DNA from: Rugamonas apoptosis
Lineage (GTDB): Bacteria > Pseudomonadota > Gammaproteobacteria > Burkholderiales > Burkholderiaceae_D
Assembly (NCBI RefSeq): GCF_014042355.1
Contig: NZ_JACEZU010000008.1
Span: 186,001 to 250,000 of the forward strand
Length of the DNA stretch: 64,000 bases
Direction: 5' to 3'
Every line of letters starts with the position of its first letter. Within the stretch, counting starts at the first letter, position 1. Both the position numbers and the translations under genes were made by a program. The notes beneath the pieces are model-generated. The model worked only from the letters and a program-made list of their open reading frames with translations. It made no database searches and was not told the DNA's origin. Positions 29,031-38,080 of this stretch are shown here, piece after piece.

Positions 29031-29060
29031 AAACGCGGACTAGCCGCGTTTTTTCTTTTT
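29031..29060 (-). terminator. terminator downstream of the tRNA-Val pair
   Basis: 8-bp stem AAACGCGG / CCGCGTTT with a 5-base loop, flanked by an A-run on the left and TTTTTTCTTTTTT on the right. On the minus strand it lies about 100 bp after the tRNA genes and before thrS, so it would end the tRNA transcript. Confidence 0.75.
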
Positions 29061-29157
29061 TCGAGCAAAAGAATCCCGTTCGACTAGCGTCACTCCCAAT
29101 ACTTGGTCGTAGTTCGCGGTGTCATAACCGGATTGCCTTTCTCGCTCTTACATGTTC

Positions 29158-29234
29158 TGGTGGGCGGTGCAGAATTCGAATCTGCGACCCCTTGGATGTC
29201 GACCAAGTATTCTAACCAGCTGAACTAACCGCCC
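29158..29234 (-). tRNA. tRNA-Val (GAC), copy 2
   Basis: 77 bases including an encoded CCA. Cloverleaf: acceptor GGGCGGT/ACCGCCC, D stem GTTC/GAAT, anticodon stem CTTGG/CCAAG with loop TCGACAT, T stem GCAGA/TCTGC with loop TTCGAAT. The anticodon GAC reads GUC/GUU valine codons. Position 33 is C where nearly all tRNAs have U. It is identical to the copy at 29292-29368. Confidence 0.93.
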
Positions 29235-29291
29235 GTTGTACTGCAATCTTACCTACTGCGCTTACCTCTTTACTGCCTGCTACAAGTGTTC

Positions 29292-29368
29292 TGGTGGGCG
29301 GTGCAGAATTCGAATCTGCGACCCCTTGGATGTCGACCAAGTATTCTAACCAGCTGAACTAACCGCCC
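29292..29368 (-). tRNA. tRNA-Val (GAC), copy 1
   Basis: 77 bases, same sequence as the copy 57 bp downstream, including CCA, anticodon GAC and C33. Being upstream on the minus strand, it is transcribed first; both copies probably share one transcript. Confidence 0.93.
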
Positions 29369-29461
29369 GAAGACCAGCATTATAGAGAGCCATCGGCAGA
29401 ATGACAAGGGCTTTCAATTGGAAATATTTATTGAAAGCACTATCCCGCACGATGGCCCATT

Positions 29462-31708
29462 TTACGCCCGGCGCGCCTCCAGCACCCCGCTCACTTCCGT
29501 GATCGACAACAGCGCCTTCTGCAATTGCGCCGTGGAGCCGATTTCGGCCGTGAAGGTCATGCGGGCCTGGCCCTTGGCGGACTGGGTGTTGACGCCGATC
29601 ACGTTGATCTTCTCGCGCGAGAAAATCTCGGAAATGTCGCGCAGCAGGCCCTGGCGGTCGCCGGCCAGGATGAAGACATCGACCGGGTACACCGTATCCC
29701 GCTCAGCCCGCCCCCATTCCGTAAAGATCACCCGCTCCGGCGCCTTGGCGCGCATCTCGGCGAAATTCTTGCAAGTGGCGCGGTGGATCGATACGCCCTT
29801 GCCGCGCGTAACGAAGCCAACGATGCCATCCGGCGGCGCCGGCTTGCAGCACTTGGCCAGTTGCGTCATCAAGCCTTCCGTGCCCACCACCAGCACGCCC
29901 GACTTGGCGCCCTGCTCCACGCTCGACGCACGGCTCTTGCCCAGTACCACGGCGTCTTCCGGCGCGGCCGGCTCGACCTGGTCGTGCAACGCCGCTTCCA
30001 CGTGACGCAGGCTGAACAAGTCCTTGCCGACCGAGAGGAACAGGTCGTCCACCTTGGCGAAGCCCAGCTTCTGCGCCAGCGCCTCCAGGTTGACGGCCGT
30101 CTTGCCTTCCCGCTGCAAGGACTTCTCCACCAGCGCGCGGCCGTTGGACAGGGTTTCCTGGATATCGATGGCGTGGAACCAGGCCCGGATCTTGGAGCGC
30201 GTGCGGCTGCTGACCGTGTAATCCACGTTGAGCCAGTCGCGCGACGGACCGGCCGTGCCGGGCGCACCCTTGGCCGTGATGATCTCGCACGTCTGCCCGT
30301 TCCTGAGCGGCGTATTGAGCGGCACCATCACGCCATCCACGCGGGCGCCGCGGCAACGGTGGCCCACATCGCTGTGCAAATGGTAGGCGAAGTCGATCGG
30401 GGTGGCGCCCACCGGCAGCTCCAGCACCCGCGCCTGCGGCGTAAGCACGAAGATGCGGTCGTCCAGCGCCGCCGCCTTGAGTTTTTCCACCCATTCGCGC
30501 TGGGTTTCCTCCTGGCCAACGACGGCGTCGGCCACGTCGGTCTTCCACGCCAGCAGTTGGCGCAGCCAGGCGATCTTCTCGTCGTACTTCTGGCCGGCGA
30601 AGTTGGAACCGCCCTCCTCCTTGTAGCGCCAGTGGGCCGCCACGCCGTATTCGGCGAAGTTATGCATTTCCTGGGTCCGGATCTGCACTTCCAGCGGCCG
30701 GCCATCCTCGGCCGTCACCACCGTGTGCAGCGACTGGTAGCCGTTGGGCTTGGGACGGGAAATGTAGTCGTCGAACTCTTTCGGAATCGGGGTCCAGATG
30801 TTGTGCACCACGCCCAGCACCGTGTAGCACGTCTTGACGTCGGCCACGATCACGCGGAACGCGCGCACGTCGTACAGGTCGCTGAAATCGAGCTCCTTGC
30901 CGCGCATCTTGTTCCAGATACTATAGATGTGCTTGGGCCGGCCGAACACTTCAGCCTGGATGCCGGCGGCCGCCATTTCCGACTGCAAACGGGCGATGGC
31001 CGAGGTGACGAAGCCTTCGCGCATCATGCGCTTTTCTTCCAGCATTTTGGCGATGCGCTTGTACATTTCCGGCTCGATGAAGCGGAACGACAAGTCCTCC
31101 AGCTCCCACTTGAGCTGCCAGATACCGAGCCGGTTGGCCAGCGGCGCGTACAGGTCCAGCGTCTCGCGGCCGTAGGCGCGGGTGACGTCGTTGAACAGCT
31201 TGATATCGGCGAAGTAGCGCAAGGTGGTCACGCACGAGGCCAGGCGCACCAGCACCACGCGCATGTCGCTGGCCATGGCCAGCAGCATCTTGCGCAGCGT
31301 TTCCACCTGGGCCACGGCCTGCTGGGCCGCGTTCTTGCCCCGGCCGCCCGTGTCCTTCTGGCCGCGCGTCAATTCGCGCAGGCGGATCAGCTGGCGCACG
31401 CCCGACACCAGGTCGCACACTTCCTTGCCGAAGCGCGGTTCGATGGTGGGCGCCTGAGCGGGGTCGAGCAAGGTCAGCTCGAACATCAGGCCGGCGATGC
31501 GGGTTTCCGCATCCGTGCGCAGGAACGCCAGGGTGCCGGCCACGCCGACGGAGAATTCAAAGGCCGGCTGGCCACTGCTGCACAGCCGGTCGCCATAGGC
31601 CGCGCTGGCCATGTCGAGGGCGGCCAGCACGCGCGCGCCATCCTCGGCCGACAGGCCTTGCACCACCTGTTCCGACGTTGCGCTATTGAGCGCCGCGATA
31701 GAAACCAT
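29462..31708 (-). CDS. relA: GTP pyrophosphokinase RelA
   Basis: 748-residue stringent-response enzyme making (p)ppGpp on stalled ribosomes. The N-terminal HD-like hydrolase region lacks the HD metal motif. The synthetase domain has FGRPKHIYSIWNKM, DLYDVRAFRVIV and KPNGYQSLHTVV, with EFDD (PKEFDDYI), the acidic motif of monofunctional RelA instead of RxKD. A TGS domain (RVLELPVGATPIDFAYHLHS) and a C-terminal ACT domain follow. The start at 31708 was chosen by homology; it lies 7 bp after the ridA stop codon. Confidence 0.96.
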   Translation of the reverse strand: MVSIAALNSATSEQVVQGLSAEDGARVLAALDMASAAYGDRLCSSGQPAFEFSVGVAGTLAFLRTDAETRIAGLMFELTLLDPAQAPTIEPRFGKEVCDLVSGVRQLIRLRELTRGQKDTGGRGKNAAQQAVAQVETLRKMLLAMASDMRVVLVRLASCVTTLRYFADIKLFNDVTRAYGRETLDLYAPLANRLGIWQLKWELEDLSFRFIEPEMYKRIAKMLEEKRMMREGFVTSAIARLQSEMAAAGIQAEVFGRPKHIYSIWNKMRGKELDFSDLYDVRAFRVIVADVKTCYTVLGVVHNIWTPIPKEFDDYISRPKPNGYQSLHTVVTAEDGRPLEVQIRTQEMHNFAEYGVAAHWRYKEEGGSNFAGQKYDEKIAWLRQLLAWKTDVADAVVGQEETQREWVEKLKAAALDDRIFVLTPQARVLELPVGATPIDFAYHLHSDVGHRCRGARVDGVMVPLNTPLRNGQTCEIITAKGAPGTAGPSRDWLNVDYTVSSRTRSKIRAWFHAIDIQETLSNGRALVEKSLQREGKTAVNLEALAQKLGFAKVDDLFLSVGKDLFSLRHVEAALHDQVEPAAPEDAVVLGKSRASSVEQGAKSGVLVVGTEGLMTQLAKCCKPAPPDGIVGFVTRGKGVSIHRATCKNFAEMRAKAPERVIFTEWGRAERDTVYPVDVFILAGDRQGLLRDISEIFSREKINVIGVNTQSAKGQARMTFTAEIGSTAQLQKALLSITEVSGVLEARRA

Positions 31709-31715
31709 GGGCGGC

Positions 31716-32066
31716 CTAACGCACAGCAGCGACGACGACCACTTCCACCAGCCAGGCCGGGTCGGCCAGCTGCGCCTGCACGGTGGCGCGCGGCGGCGTG
31801 TGGCCATGGGGCACCCAGGCGTCCCACTCCTCGTTCATGCCGGCGAAATTGGCCAGGTCGGACAGGTAGATCTGGCAGCTCAGGATGCAGCTCTTGTCGC
31901 TGCCCGCCTCGCCCAGCAGGCGGTCAACGTGGCCCAGCACTTCGCGCATCTGGCCGTTGATGTCCTGCGTCTTGTCTTCCGCGATCTGGCCAGCCAGGTA
32001 GACGGTGTTGTTGTGGATCGCCACTTCGGACAGGCGCTTGCCCACATGCAGTCGTTTGATTTCCAT
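31716..32066 (-). CDS. RidA/YjgF family protein
   Basis: 116 residues, close to the usual family length but of a divergent subgroup. The family pattern shows in NNTVYLAGQIAED, QMREVLGHVDRLLGEAGSD and PPRATVQAQLADPAWLVEV. Canonical RidA hydrolyses reactive enamine/imine intermediates, using an Arg equivalent to the R of PPRATV. The gene sits between an alpha/beta hydrolase gene and relA on the minus strand with short gaps (32 and 7 bp), so the three are likely one operon. Confidence 0.88.
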   Translation of the reverse strand: MEIKRLHVGKRLSEVAIHNNTVYLAGQIAEDKTQDINGQMREVLGHVDRLLGEAGSDKSCILSCQIYLSDLANFAGMNEEWDAWVPHGHTPPRATVQAQLADPAWLVEVVVVAAVR

Positions 32067-32098
32067 ACTCGTGTTCTCGTTCGTGTTGCTGTTGCAGT

Positions 32099-32980
32099 TT
32101 ATGTGTTCAGTAAGAATTGCTTGACGATGGCGATCTGGTCGTCGTGCACGAAAGTGGGCGCATGGCCCACGCCGGGCACTTCCACCAGCGTGGCGCGGGG
32201 ACCGCGCTGCGTCATGGTGTCGGCCGTGGCACGCGACAGCAGGTCGGACTCGCCGCCGCGGATCAGCAGCGTGGGACAGGTGATGGCGTCGTAGGACCGC
32301 CACAGCGCAGCCTGGTCGGCCGCCACGGATTCGGGCGTGGCGGCGCGGAACGGCTGGGCCAGGCCCATATCGTAATGGCGCACCCACATGCCGTCCTTAT
32401 CCTGGCGCAATACGTCGGCCGCCAGTTTATGCCACTCGGCATCCGTATGCGGGCCGAAGGTGAGCGACACGTCGCGGATGAAACGGGCGCCTTCCTCGAA
32501 GGTCGGAAAGCGCAAGTCCTGGCCGATATAGTCGCCGATGCGCTGCAAGGCCGGCGCTTCCAGCGACGGGCCGATGTCGTTCAGGATCAGGCGGCCGATG
32601 GGGTTGCCCGGCAGCGAAGCCAGGCCCAGGCCGATCAGGCCGCCCATCGAGGTGCCGAACCAGTCCACGCGCTGCTGCTCATGATTGGCCAGCACGCGCG
32701 CCAGCAGCGTGACCATGTCGCTCACGTACTGGGGAATCACGTACAGATTGGGATTGCGCAGGCGGCCCGAACGGCCGCGACCCACCACGTCGGGGCAGAT
32801 CACGCGATAGTCGGCGGCCAGCGCGCGCGCCATGACGTCGAAATCGTCGGCCACCCGGGTCACGCCATGCACGCACACCAGCACGTTCGGATTGTCCGCC
32901 GCGCCCCATTCCTTGTACGCCATATGATGCAGGCCGGCCATGGACAGGCACTGGACAGACCGTATTTTTGCTTCGAACAT
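32099..32980 (-). CDS. alpha/beta hydrolase
   Basis: 293 residues. Visible are the oxyanion region VLVCVHGVTR, the nucleophile elbow DWFGTSMGGLIGLG (Ser), an acid in LLIRGGESDLLS and the catalytic His in EVPGVGHAPTFV, so the triad is complete. The substrate is not determinable; epoxide hydrolase, haloalkane dehalogenase and esterase-like enzymes all have this fold. CAAGGAAGTGGC precedes the ATG at 32980. It is the first gene of the probable hydrolase-ridA-relA operon. Confidence 0.88.
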   Translation of the reverse strand: MFEAKIRSVQCLSMAGLHHMAYKEWGAADNPNVLVCVHGVTRVADDFDVMARALAADYRVICPDVVGRGRSGRLRNPNLYVIPQYVSDMVTLLARVLANHEQQRVDWFGTSMGGLIGLGLASLPGNPIGRLILNDIGPSLEAPALQRIGDYIGQDLRFPTFEEGARFIRDVSLTFGPHTDAEWHKLAADVLRQDKDGMWVRHYDMGLAQPFRAATPESVAADQAALWRSYDAITCPTLLIRGGESDLLSRATADTMTQRGPRATLVEVPGVGHAPTFVHDDQIAIVKQFLLNT

Positions 32981-33149
32981 GCCACTTCCTTGTCAAACGC
33001 GGATTCGTTTCCAAATACCGCAGGTGGATTTTTATGTAATGATGACGGGTGATCACATTTTACCGGGCGTTGCGCGAAAAATCTTACCGCAGTGTAGCGC
33101 AGCATGCTCCAGACCACCAACCCGCGCACTTTTTATCACAGAGGACATC

Positions 33150-33944
33150 ATGGCAAGCACTATTCTGGCAGGCAAAACCGCACTGGTCACCGGCTCCACC
33201 TCCGGCATCGGCCTGGGCATGGCGCGCGCGCTGGCCGCTGAAGGCGCCAACATCGTATTCAACGGCTTCGGCGACGCCGCCGAGATCGACAAACTGCAGG
33301 CCGACGTGGCCCGCGAATTCCAGGTCAAGACGGCCTATCACAACGCCGACATGTCCAAGCCGGCCGAAATCGAAGCCATGATGAAGTTCGCGGCCGACAA
33401 GTTCGGCGCCGTGGATGTGCTGGTTAACAACGCCGGCATCCAGTACGTGGCCAGCGTGGAGGAGTTCCCGGTCGAGAAATGGGACGCCATCATCGCCATC
33501 AACCTGACCTCGGCCTTCCACACCACCCGCCTGGCGCTGCCCGGCATGCGGGCCAAAAACTGGGGCCGCATCATCAACCTGGCTTCGGTGCACGGCCTGG
33601 TCGGGTCGGAACAGAAATCGGCCTATGTGGCGGCCAAGCACGGCCTGCTGGGCCTGACCAAGGTGACGGCGCTGGAAACGGCCACCACGGGCGTGACGGC
33701 CAACGCTATCTGCCCCGGCTGGGTGTTGACGCCGCTGGTGCAAAAGCAGGTCGACGCGCGCGCCGCCAAGGATGGCCTGAGCAACGACGACGCCAAACGC
33801 GCGCTGCTGGCCGACAAGCAGCCGTCCGGTGAATTCGTCACCCCCGAGGAACTGGGCGCGATGGCCGTGTTCCTGTGCAGCGACGCGGCGCGCCAGGTGC
33901 GGGGCGCGACCTGGAATATGGACGGCGGCTGGGTGGCCCAGTAA
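33150..33944 (+). CDS. bdhA: 3-hydroxybutyrate dehydrogenase
   Basis: 264-residue short-chain dehydrogenase. It has the NAD-binding TGSTSGIGLGMARALA, NNAGIQYV, the catalytic Ser in NLASVHGLVGS and YVAAKHGLL (Tyr-x-x-x-Lys). The C-terminal VRGATWNMDGGWVAQ and KQPSGEFVTPEELG are typical of D-3-hydroxybutyrate dehydrogenases, which oxidise the monomer released from PHB to acetoacetate. The start at 33150 follows AGAGGACATC. The acetoacetate could pass to the CoA-transferase encoded 2 kb downstream. Confidence 0.92.
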   Translation: MASTILAGKTALVTGSTSGIGLGMARALAAEGANIVFNGFGDAAEIDKLQADVAREFQVKTAYHNADMSKPAEIEAMMKFAADKFGAVDVLVNNAGIQYVASVEEFPVEKWDAIIAINLTSAFHTTRLALPGMRAKNWGRIINLASVHGLVGSEQKSAYVAAKHGLLGLTKVTALETATTGVTANAICPGWVLTPLVQKQVDARAAKDGLSNDDAKRALLADKQPSGEFVTPEELGAMAVFLCSDAARQVRGATWNMDGGWVAQ

Positions 33945-33946
33945 GG

Positions 33947-34178
33947 AGACTGCTTCAAAAAGGCCGCAGCTTCGTTGCGGCTCCTCGCCGTGCAGGCGCA
34001 CTGTCTTCGTCACCGCGCCTCGCTGCGCCCATTTTGAAACAGTCTCAGGCCAAAAAGGCCGCAGCTTCGTTGTGGCTCCTCGCCGTGCAGGCGCACTGTC
34101 TTCGTCACCGCGCCTCGCCGCGCCCATTTTGAAACAGTCTTAACCCCAAAAAGGCCGCAGCTTCGTTGCGGCTCCTCG
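33947..34178. repeat. tandem 89-bp repeat, two full copies and a partial third
   Basis: Units at 33957-34045 and 34052-34140 differ at two positions; a third copy is cut off after about 31 bp (34148-34178). Each starts AAAAAGGCCGCAGC and full copies end TTTTGAAACAGTCT. The first is also preceded by AGACTGCTTCAAAA, which is the inverse of that end (13 of 14). GCCGCA-N7-TGCGGC inside each unit can form a hairpin, and the change in copy 2 keeps a G-U pair. Confidence 0.85.
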
Positions 34179-34320
34179 CGCGGCGGGCGGCCGTGGCGGA
34201 TTCGCCACAGCCCGCCCCGCCCCAGTTATCACTGGGATGATTTGCGGTTAACCACAATAGTGATAACTGTGCCTTTCATCCATTATGGGACCCTCAAATT
34301 ACCCGCCACGAGGAGTCACC

Positions 34321-35628
34321 GTGAAAAAGCCGTTTTATAAAATACTATACGTGCAGGTGTTGTTTGCGATCGCCTGCGGCGTGTTGCTGGGTTATTTCCT
34401 GCCCGCCAACGCGGTCGCCATGAAGCCGCTGGGAGATGGCTTCATCAAGCTGATCAAAATGATCATCGCCCCGGTGATCTTCTGCACCGTCGTGTCCGGG
34501 ATCGCCGGCATGCAAGACATCAAGAAAGTGGGCCGCGTGGGCGGCAAGGCGCTGCTGTACTTTGAAGTGGTGTCCACCTTCGCGCTGGTGATCGGCCTGT
34601 TCGTGGCCAACATCCTGCGCCCCGGCGCCGGCTTTAACGCCGACCCCGCCACGCTCGACACCAAGGCCATCGCGGAATTCACCACCAAGGCCAAGTCGCA
34701 GTCGACCATCGACTTCATCATGAACATCATCCCCAACACGCTGGTGGACGCGTTCGCCAAGGGCGAGATCCTGCAAGTGCTGCTGGTGGCCATCCTGTTC
34801 GGTTTCGCGCTGTCCATCATGGGCGAAAAAGGCAAGCCGGTGACCCGTTTGATCGATGAAATCGCCACCGCCATCTTCGGCATGGTCAACATCATCATGA
34901 AAGTCGCACCGATCGGCGCGTTCGGCGCCATGGCCTTCACCATCGGCAAATACGGCATCGCCTCGCTGCTGCCGCTGGCCAAACTGATGGGTTCGTTCTA
35001 CCTGACCTGCGGCCTGTTCGTGTTCATCGTGCTGGGCACGGTGGCCAAGCTGACCGGCTTCTCCATTGGCCGCTTCATCCTCTACATCAAGGAAGAACTG
35101 CTGATCGTGCTGGGCACCAGCTCGTCGGAAAGCGCCCTGCCCTCGCTGATGAGCAAGCTGGAAAAACTAGGTTGCTCCAAGTCCGTGGTCGGCCTGGTAG
35201 TCCCCACCGGCTACTCGTTCAACCTGGATGGCACCAACATCTACATGACGATGGCGGCCCTGTTCGTGGCCCAGGCCACCAACACCGATTTAACCCTGGG
35301 CCAGGAACTGACCATCCTGGGCGTAGCCATGCTGACCTCGAAAGGCGCGTCCGGCATCACCGGCGCCGGCTTCATCACGCTGGCCGCCACGCTGGCCGTG
35401 GTGCCCACCATCCCCGTGGCCGGCATGGCCCTGATCCTGGGCATCGACCGCTTCATGAGCGAATGCCGCGCCCTGACCAACTTCGTGGGCAATGGCGTGG
35501 CCGCCGTGGTGGTATCGAACTGGGAAAAAGAACTGGACCATGACCGCCTGAAAGCGGAGCTGGCCCACCCGGGCTCGGCCTCCTACCCCGCCTACGGCGA
35601 GGATAGCGTGAAAGCCGCCCAGCACTAA
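34321..35628 (+). CDS. dctA: C4-dicarboxylate/proton symporter DctA
   Basis: 435-residue inner-membrane symporter for succinate, fumarate and malate, dicarboxylate/amino acid:cation symporter family. Family motifs: [19 protein letters not shown], the serine-rich hairpin [33 protein letters not shown] and [23 protein letters not shown] start at 34321 follows CGAGGAGTCACC, a better site than the ATG 12 codons earlier. The upstream gap of about 140 bp has an AT-rich part with GTGATAACTGT that may hold the promoter. Confidence 0.94.
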   Translation: MKKPFYKILYVQVLFAIACGVLLGYFLPANAVAMKPLGDGFIKLIKMIIAPVIFCTVVSGIAGMQDIKKVGRVGGKALLYFEVVSTFALVIGLFVANILRPGAGFNADPATLDTKAIAEFTTKAKSQSTIDFIMNIIPNTLVDAFAKGEILQVLLVAILFGFALSIMGEKGKPVTRLIDEIATAIFGMVNIIMKVAPIGAFGAMAFTIGKYGIASLLPLAKLMGSFYLTCGLFVFIVLGTVAKLTGFSIGRFILYIKEELLIVLGTSSSESALPSLMSKLEKLGCSKSVVGLVVPTGYSFNLDGTNIYMTMAALFVAQATNTDLTLGQELTILGVAMLTSKGASGITGAGFITLAATLAVVPTIPVAGMALILGIDRFMSECRALTNFVGNGVAAVVVSNWEKELDHDRLKAELAHPGSASYPAYGEDSVKAAQH

Positions 35629-35648
35629 ATCCGCCGCCCCGCTTCAAC

Positions 35649-35683
35649 ACGGCCCCGCACTAAGCAGTCCGGGGCCGTTGCTT
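35649..35683 (+). terminator. terminator-like hairpin after dctA
   Basis: 9-bp stem ACGGCCCCG / CGGGGCCGT with a 12-base loop, followed by TGCTTTAT; the T-run is weak. It lies 20 bp after the dctA stop codon. Confidence 0.6.
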
Positions 35684-35693
35684 TATGCAAAAT

Positions 35694-35877
35694 TCGGTGT
35701 CAGGTCTGTCATTCGGACACGAAGACGACACCTTTGCGTTCAATCAATCGGTGTCGATTCAGTCGTGGTAAGCGGCCGCCCATTGAGCCTGCTTAGACAA
35801 TCGAAAGATTAGAAGCTCACACCATGAGATGGATCAAAGATGTGCGCCGACTGTCCGAATGACAGACCTGACACCGA
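35694..35877. repeat. 184-bp element with perfect 26-bp terminal inverted repeats
   Basis: The first 26 bases (35694-35719) are the exact reverse complement of the last 26 (35852-35877); the core is GGTGTCAGGTCTGTC. The interior has no gene. The shape fits a REP pair/BIME or a miniature transposable element, perhaps moved in trans by a REP-associated tyrosine transposase elsewhere in the genome; this origin is inference. It fills the gap between dctA and the CoA-transferase genes. Confidence 0.85.
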
Positions 35878-35973
35878 CTCTTGACGCCGACTCGCCAGAG
35901 GTCCGCCGCGAGCGACCAAAAACAAAACGGCGCGCCCGCAGGCACGCCGTTCCATCTATTACGACCGGACCGT

Positions 35974-36624
35974 TTACACGGCCGACATATCCAGTTCCAC
36001 GCCGGTGGCGGCTTGCACCTGTTCCTTGGTGACGCCAGGCGCCAGTTCGGTCAGCTTCAAGCCCTTGCCGGTCACTTCCATCACGCCCAGGTCGGTGATG
36101 ATCAAGTCCACCACGCCCACGCCCGTCAACGGCAAGTCACACTGCTTGAGCAGCTTGTGCGAGGTGCTGCCATCCTTGGCTGTGGCCACATGTTCCATCA
36201 GCACGACGACCCGCTTGACGCCAGCCACCAGGTCCATCGCGCCGCCCATGCCCTTGACCATTTTGCCTGGAATCATCCAGTTGGCCAGGTCGCCATGCTC
36301 GGACACTTGCATCGCGCCCAGGATGGCCAGGTTGATCTTGCCGCCGCGGATCATGCCGAACGAGTCGGCCGAGCTGAAGTAGGCGGCGCCGGGCAAGGCC
36401 GTCACGGTCTGCTTGCCGGCGTTGATCAGGTCGGCGTCCACGTCCGCGTCGGTCGGGAACGGGCCGATGCCCAGCAAGCCGTTTTCCGACTGCAGGAATA
36501 CTTCGATATCGCTGGGCACATAGTTAGCGACCAAGGTCGGCAAGCCGATGCCCAGGTTCACATAAAATCCATCCTGCAATTCCTTCGCCGCGCGCGCGGC
36601 CATTTCGTCACGAGTCCATGCCAT
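35974..36624 (-). CDS. scoB: 3-oxoacid CoA-transferase subunit B
   Basis: 216 residues. The catalytic glutamate lies in [11 protein letters not shown], and [20 protein letters not shown] and [13 protein letters not shown] are characteristic. With subunit A it moves CoA from succinyl-CoA to acetoacetate, feeding ketone bodies from PHB breakdown into acetyl-CoA. It lies 33 bp after subunit A on the same strand. An acetate-donor variant (AtoA) cannot be excluded. Confidence 0.92.
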   Translation of the reverse strand: MAWTRDEMAARAAKELQDGFYVNLGIGLPTLVANYVPSDIEVFLQSENGLLGIGPFPTDADVDADLINAGKQTVTALPGAAYFSSADSFGMIRGGKINLAILGAMQVSEHGDLANWMIPGKMVKGMGGAMDLVAGVKRVVVLMEHVATAKDGSTSHKLLKQCDLPLTGVGVVDLIITDLGVMEVTGKGLKLTELAPGVTKEQVQAATGVELDMSAV

Positions 36625-36657
36625 AGTAATCTCCGTCTTGTTGTGGTGGCGCGCGCC

Positions 36658-37353
36658 TCAGGCGCGCACGGTGCGCTGTTCGATGCGCTTTTCCGGCGTC
36701 GCGTTGACGACGATGCGGTGCACGAAGATGCTGGGCAGATGCACCTGGTCCGGGTCGATCTCGCCCGTCTCCACCAGTTGTTCCACTTCCACCACGGTGA
36801 TCTTGCCGGCCATGGCCACGTTGGGGTTGAAGTTGCGGGCCGTCTTGCGGAAGATCAGGTTGCCGGCCTTGTCAGCCTTCCACGCCTTGACCAGCGACAC
36901 GTCGGCCACCAGGCTGCGTTCCATCACATAGGCTTCGCCGTCGAATTCACGGATTTCCTTGCCTTCGGCCACGATCGTGCCCACGCCCGTCTTGGTGAAA
37001 AAGGCCGGGATGCCGGCGCCGCCGGCGCGCAGCTTTTCAGCCAGCGTGCCCTGGGGCGTGAATTCCAGTTCCAGTTCGCCGGCCAGGTACTGGCGCGCGA
37101 ATTCCTTGTTCTCGCCCACGTAGGACGAAATCATCTTGCGGATCTGGCGCGTCTCCAGCAACTGGCCCAGGCCGAAGCCATCCACGCCGGCGTTGTTGGA
37201 AATGGCCGTCAAGCCTTTCACGCCGGAATCGCGCAGCGCGCCGATCAGGGCTTCGGGTATGCCGCACAGGCCGAAGCCGCCGACGGCGATGGTTTGACCA
37301 TCCTGGACGATACCGGCCAGGGCGGCGGCCGCATCGGGATAAACTTTATTCAT
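36658..37353 (-). CDS. scoA: 3-oxoacid CoA-transferase subunit A
   Basis: 231 residues. [18 protein letters not shown] is the CoA-binding glycine-rich loop of subunit A, followed by [12 protein letters not shown] and [19 protein letters not shown]. The ATG at 37353 has AAAAGGGACACGT before it, so the longer open frame was cut back. Transcribed away from a PAS-LuxR regulator that probably controls the pair. Confidence 0.93.
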   Translation of the reverse strand: MNKVYPDAAAALAGIVQDGQTIAVGGFGLCGIPEALIGALRDSGVKGLTAISNNAGVDGFGLGQLLETRQIRKMISSYVGENKEFARQYLAGELELEFTPQGTLAEKLRAGGAGIPAFFTKTGVGTIVAEGKEIREFDGEAYVMERSLVADVSLVKAWKADKAGNLIFRKTARNFNPNVAMAGKITVVEVEQLVETGEIDPDQVHLPSIFVHRIVVNATPEKRIEQRTVRA

Positions 37354-37514
37354 ACGTGTCCCTTTTCTTTTGATAAGCTGTGTCGCTCGCTGTAGTGTGC
37401 GAAGAGCGTATGGAGCATAGAATACGCCCTGCAAAAGCACAATACCGTAGAACTACCGGCGCGCCGTGTTCCTTTTTACGCTGTTTGGATGTCACCCGAG
37501 TTGATCCGCCCCAC

Positions 37515-38078
37515 ATGAACGTACCGCCCGCCATCGATTACGAAACGATCTTCCTGCATGCGCCGGTTGGCATGTGTATTTCCGAAAACCGCGTGATCCA
37601 GGCTTGCAACGAAGCGCTGGCCGCCATGTTCGGCTATCCGCGCGCGGCGCTGCAGGGTTTGTCGTTCCGCGCCCTGTATCCGACCATGGATGAATTCCTG
37701 CGCACGGGCGACCGCATCATCCCCATCATGAACGCCAAGGGGCGCTATTCGGACGAGCGCATCATGCGCCGCGCCAACGATGAATTGTTCTGGTGCCACG
37801 TCACGGGCCATGCGCTCAAGGCCAACGAGCCGCTGGGGCCGGGCATCTGGACATTCGAGGATGTCAGTGAGAAGCGGCCCGTGACGGCCGAGCTGACGGC
37901 GCGCGAGCGGGAAATCGCAGCCCTGCTGGTCGAAGGCAAGACCAGCAAGGTGATCGCGCGCCAGGTGGACCTCAGCCCGCGCACGGTGGAAATGCACCGC
38001 GCCAAGCTGATGCGCAAGTTCGGCGCCGCCACCTCGTCCGAACTGGTGCACAAGCTGGTGGGCCTGCGCCAAAGCTGA
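37515..38078 (+). CDS. PAS domain LuxR-type transcriptional regulator
   Basis: 187 residues: a PAS domain (about 10-125; HAPVGMCISENRVIQACNEA) followed by a LuxR-type helix-turn-helix (ELTAREREIAALLVEGKTS, VDLSPRTVEMHRAKLMRKFG). No receiver domain, so it senses something directly. The start is by domain layout; no strong ribosome binding site is visible and an upstream ATG at 37410 is possible. It is divergent from scoAB with about 160 bp between, so control of ketone-body use is likely. Confidence 0.85.
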   Translation: MNVPPAIDYETIFLHAPVGMCISENRVIQACNEALAAMFGYPRAALQGLSFRALYPTMDEFLRTGDRIIPIMNAKGRYSDERIMRRANDELFWCHVTGHALKANEPLGPGIWTFEDVSEKRPVTAELTAREREIAALLVEGKTSKVIARQVDLSPRTVEMHRAKLMRKFGAATSSELVHKLVGLRQS

Positions 38079-38080
38079 CT

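Noticed and set aside
28961..29068. N-terminal extension of thrS by 36 residues
   Set aside because: The extra residues are not ThrRS sequence and run across the terminator hairpin; a good ribosome binding site lies before the ATG at 28960.
29525..31960. 811-codon open frame opposite relA
   Set aside because: Antisense shadow of relA with His/Gln/Arg-rich composition.
33957..34178. CRISPR-like array after bdhA
   Set aside because: The repeat unit is 89 bp with 6-7 bp between copies; there are no unique spacers and no cas genes.
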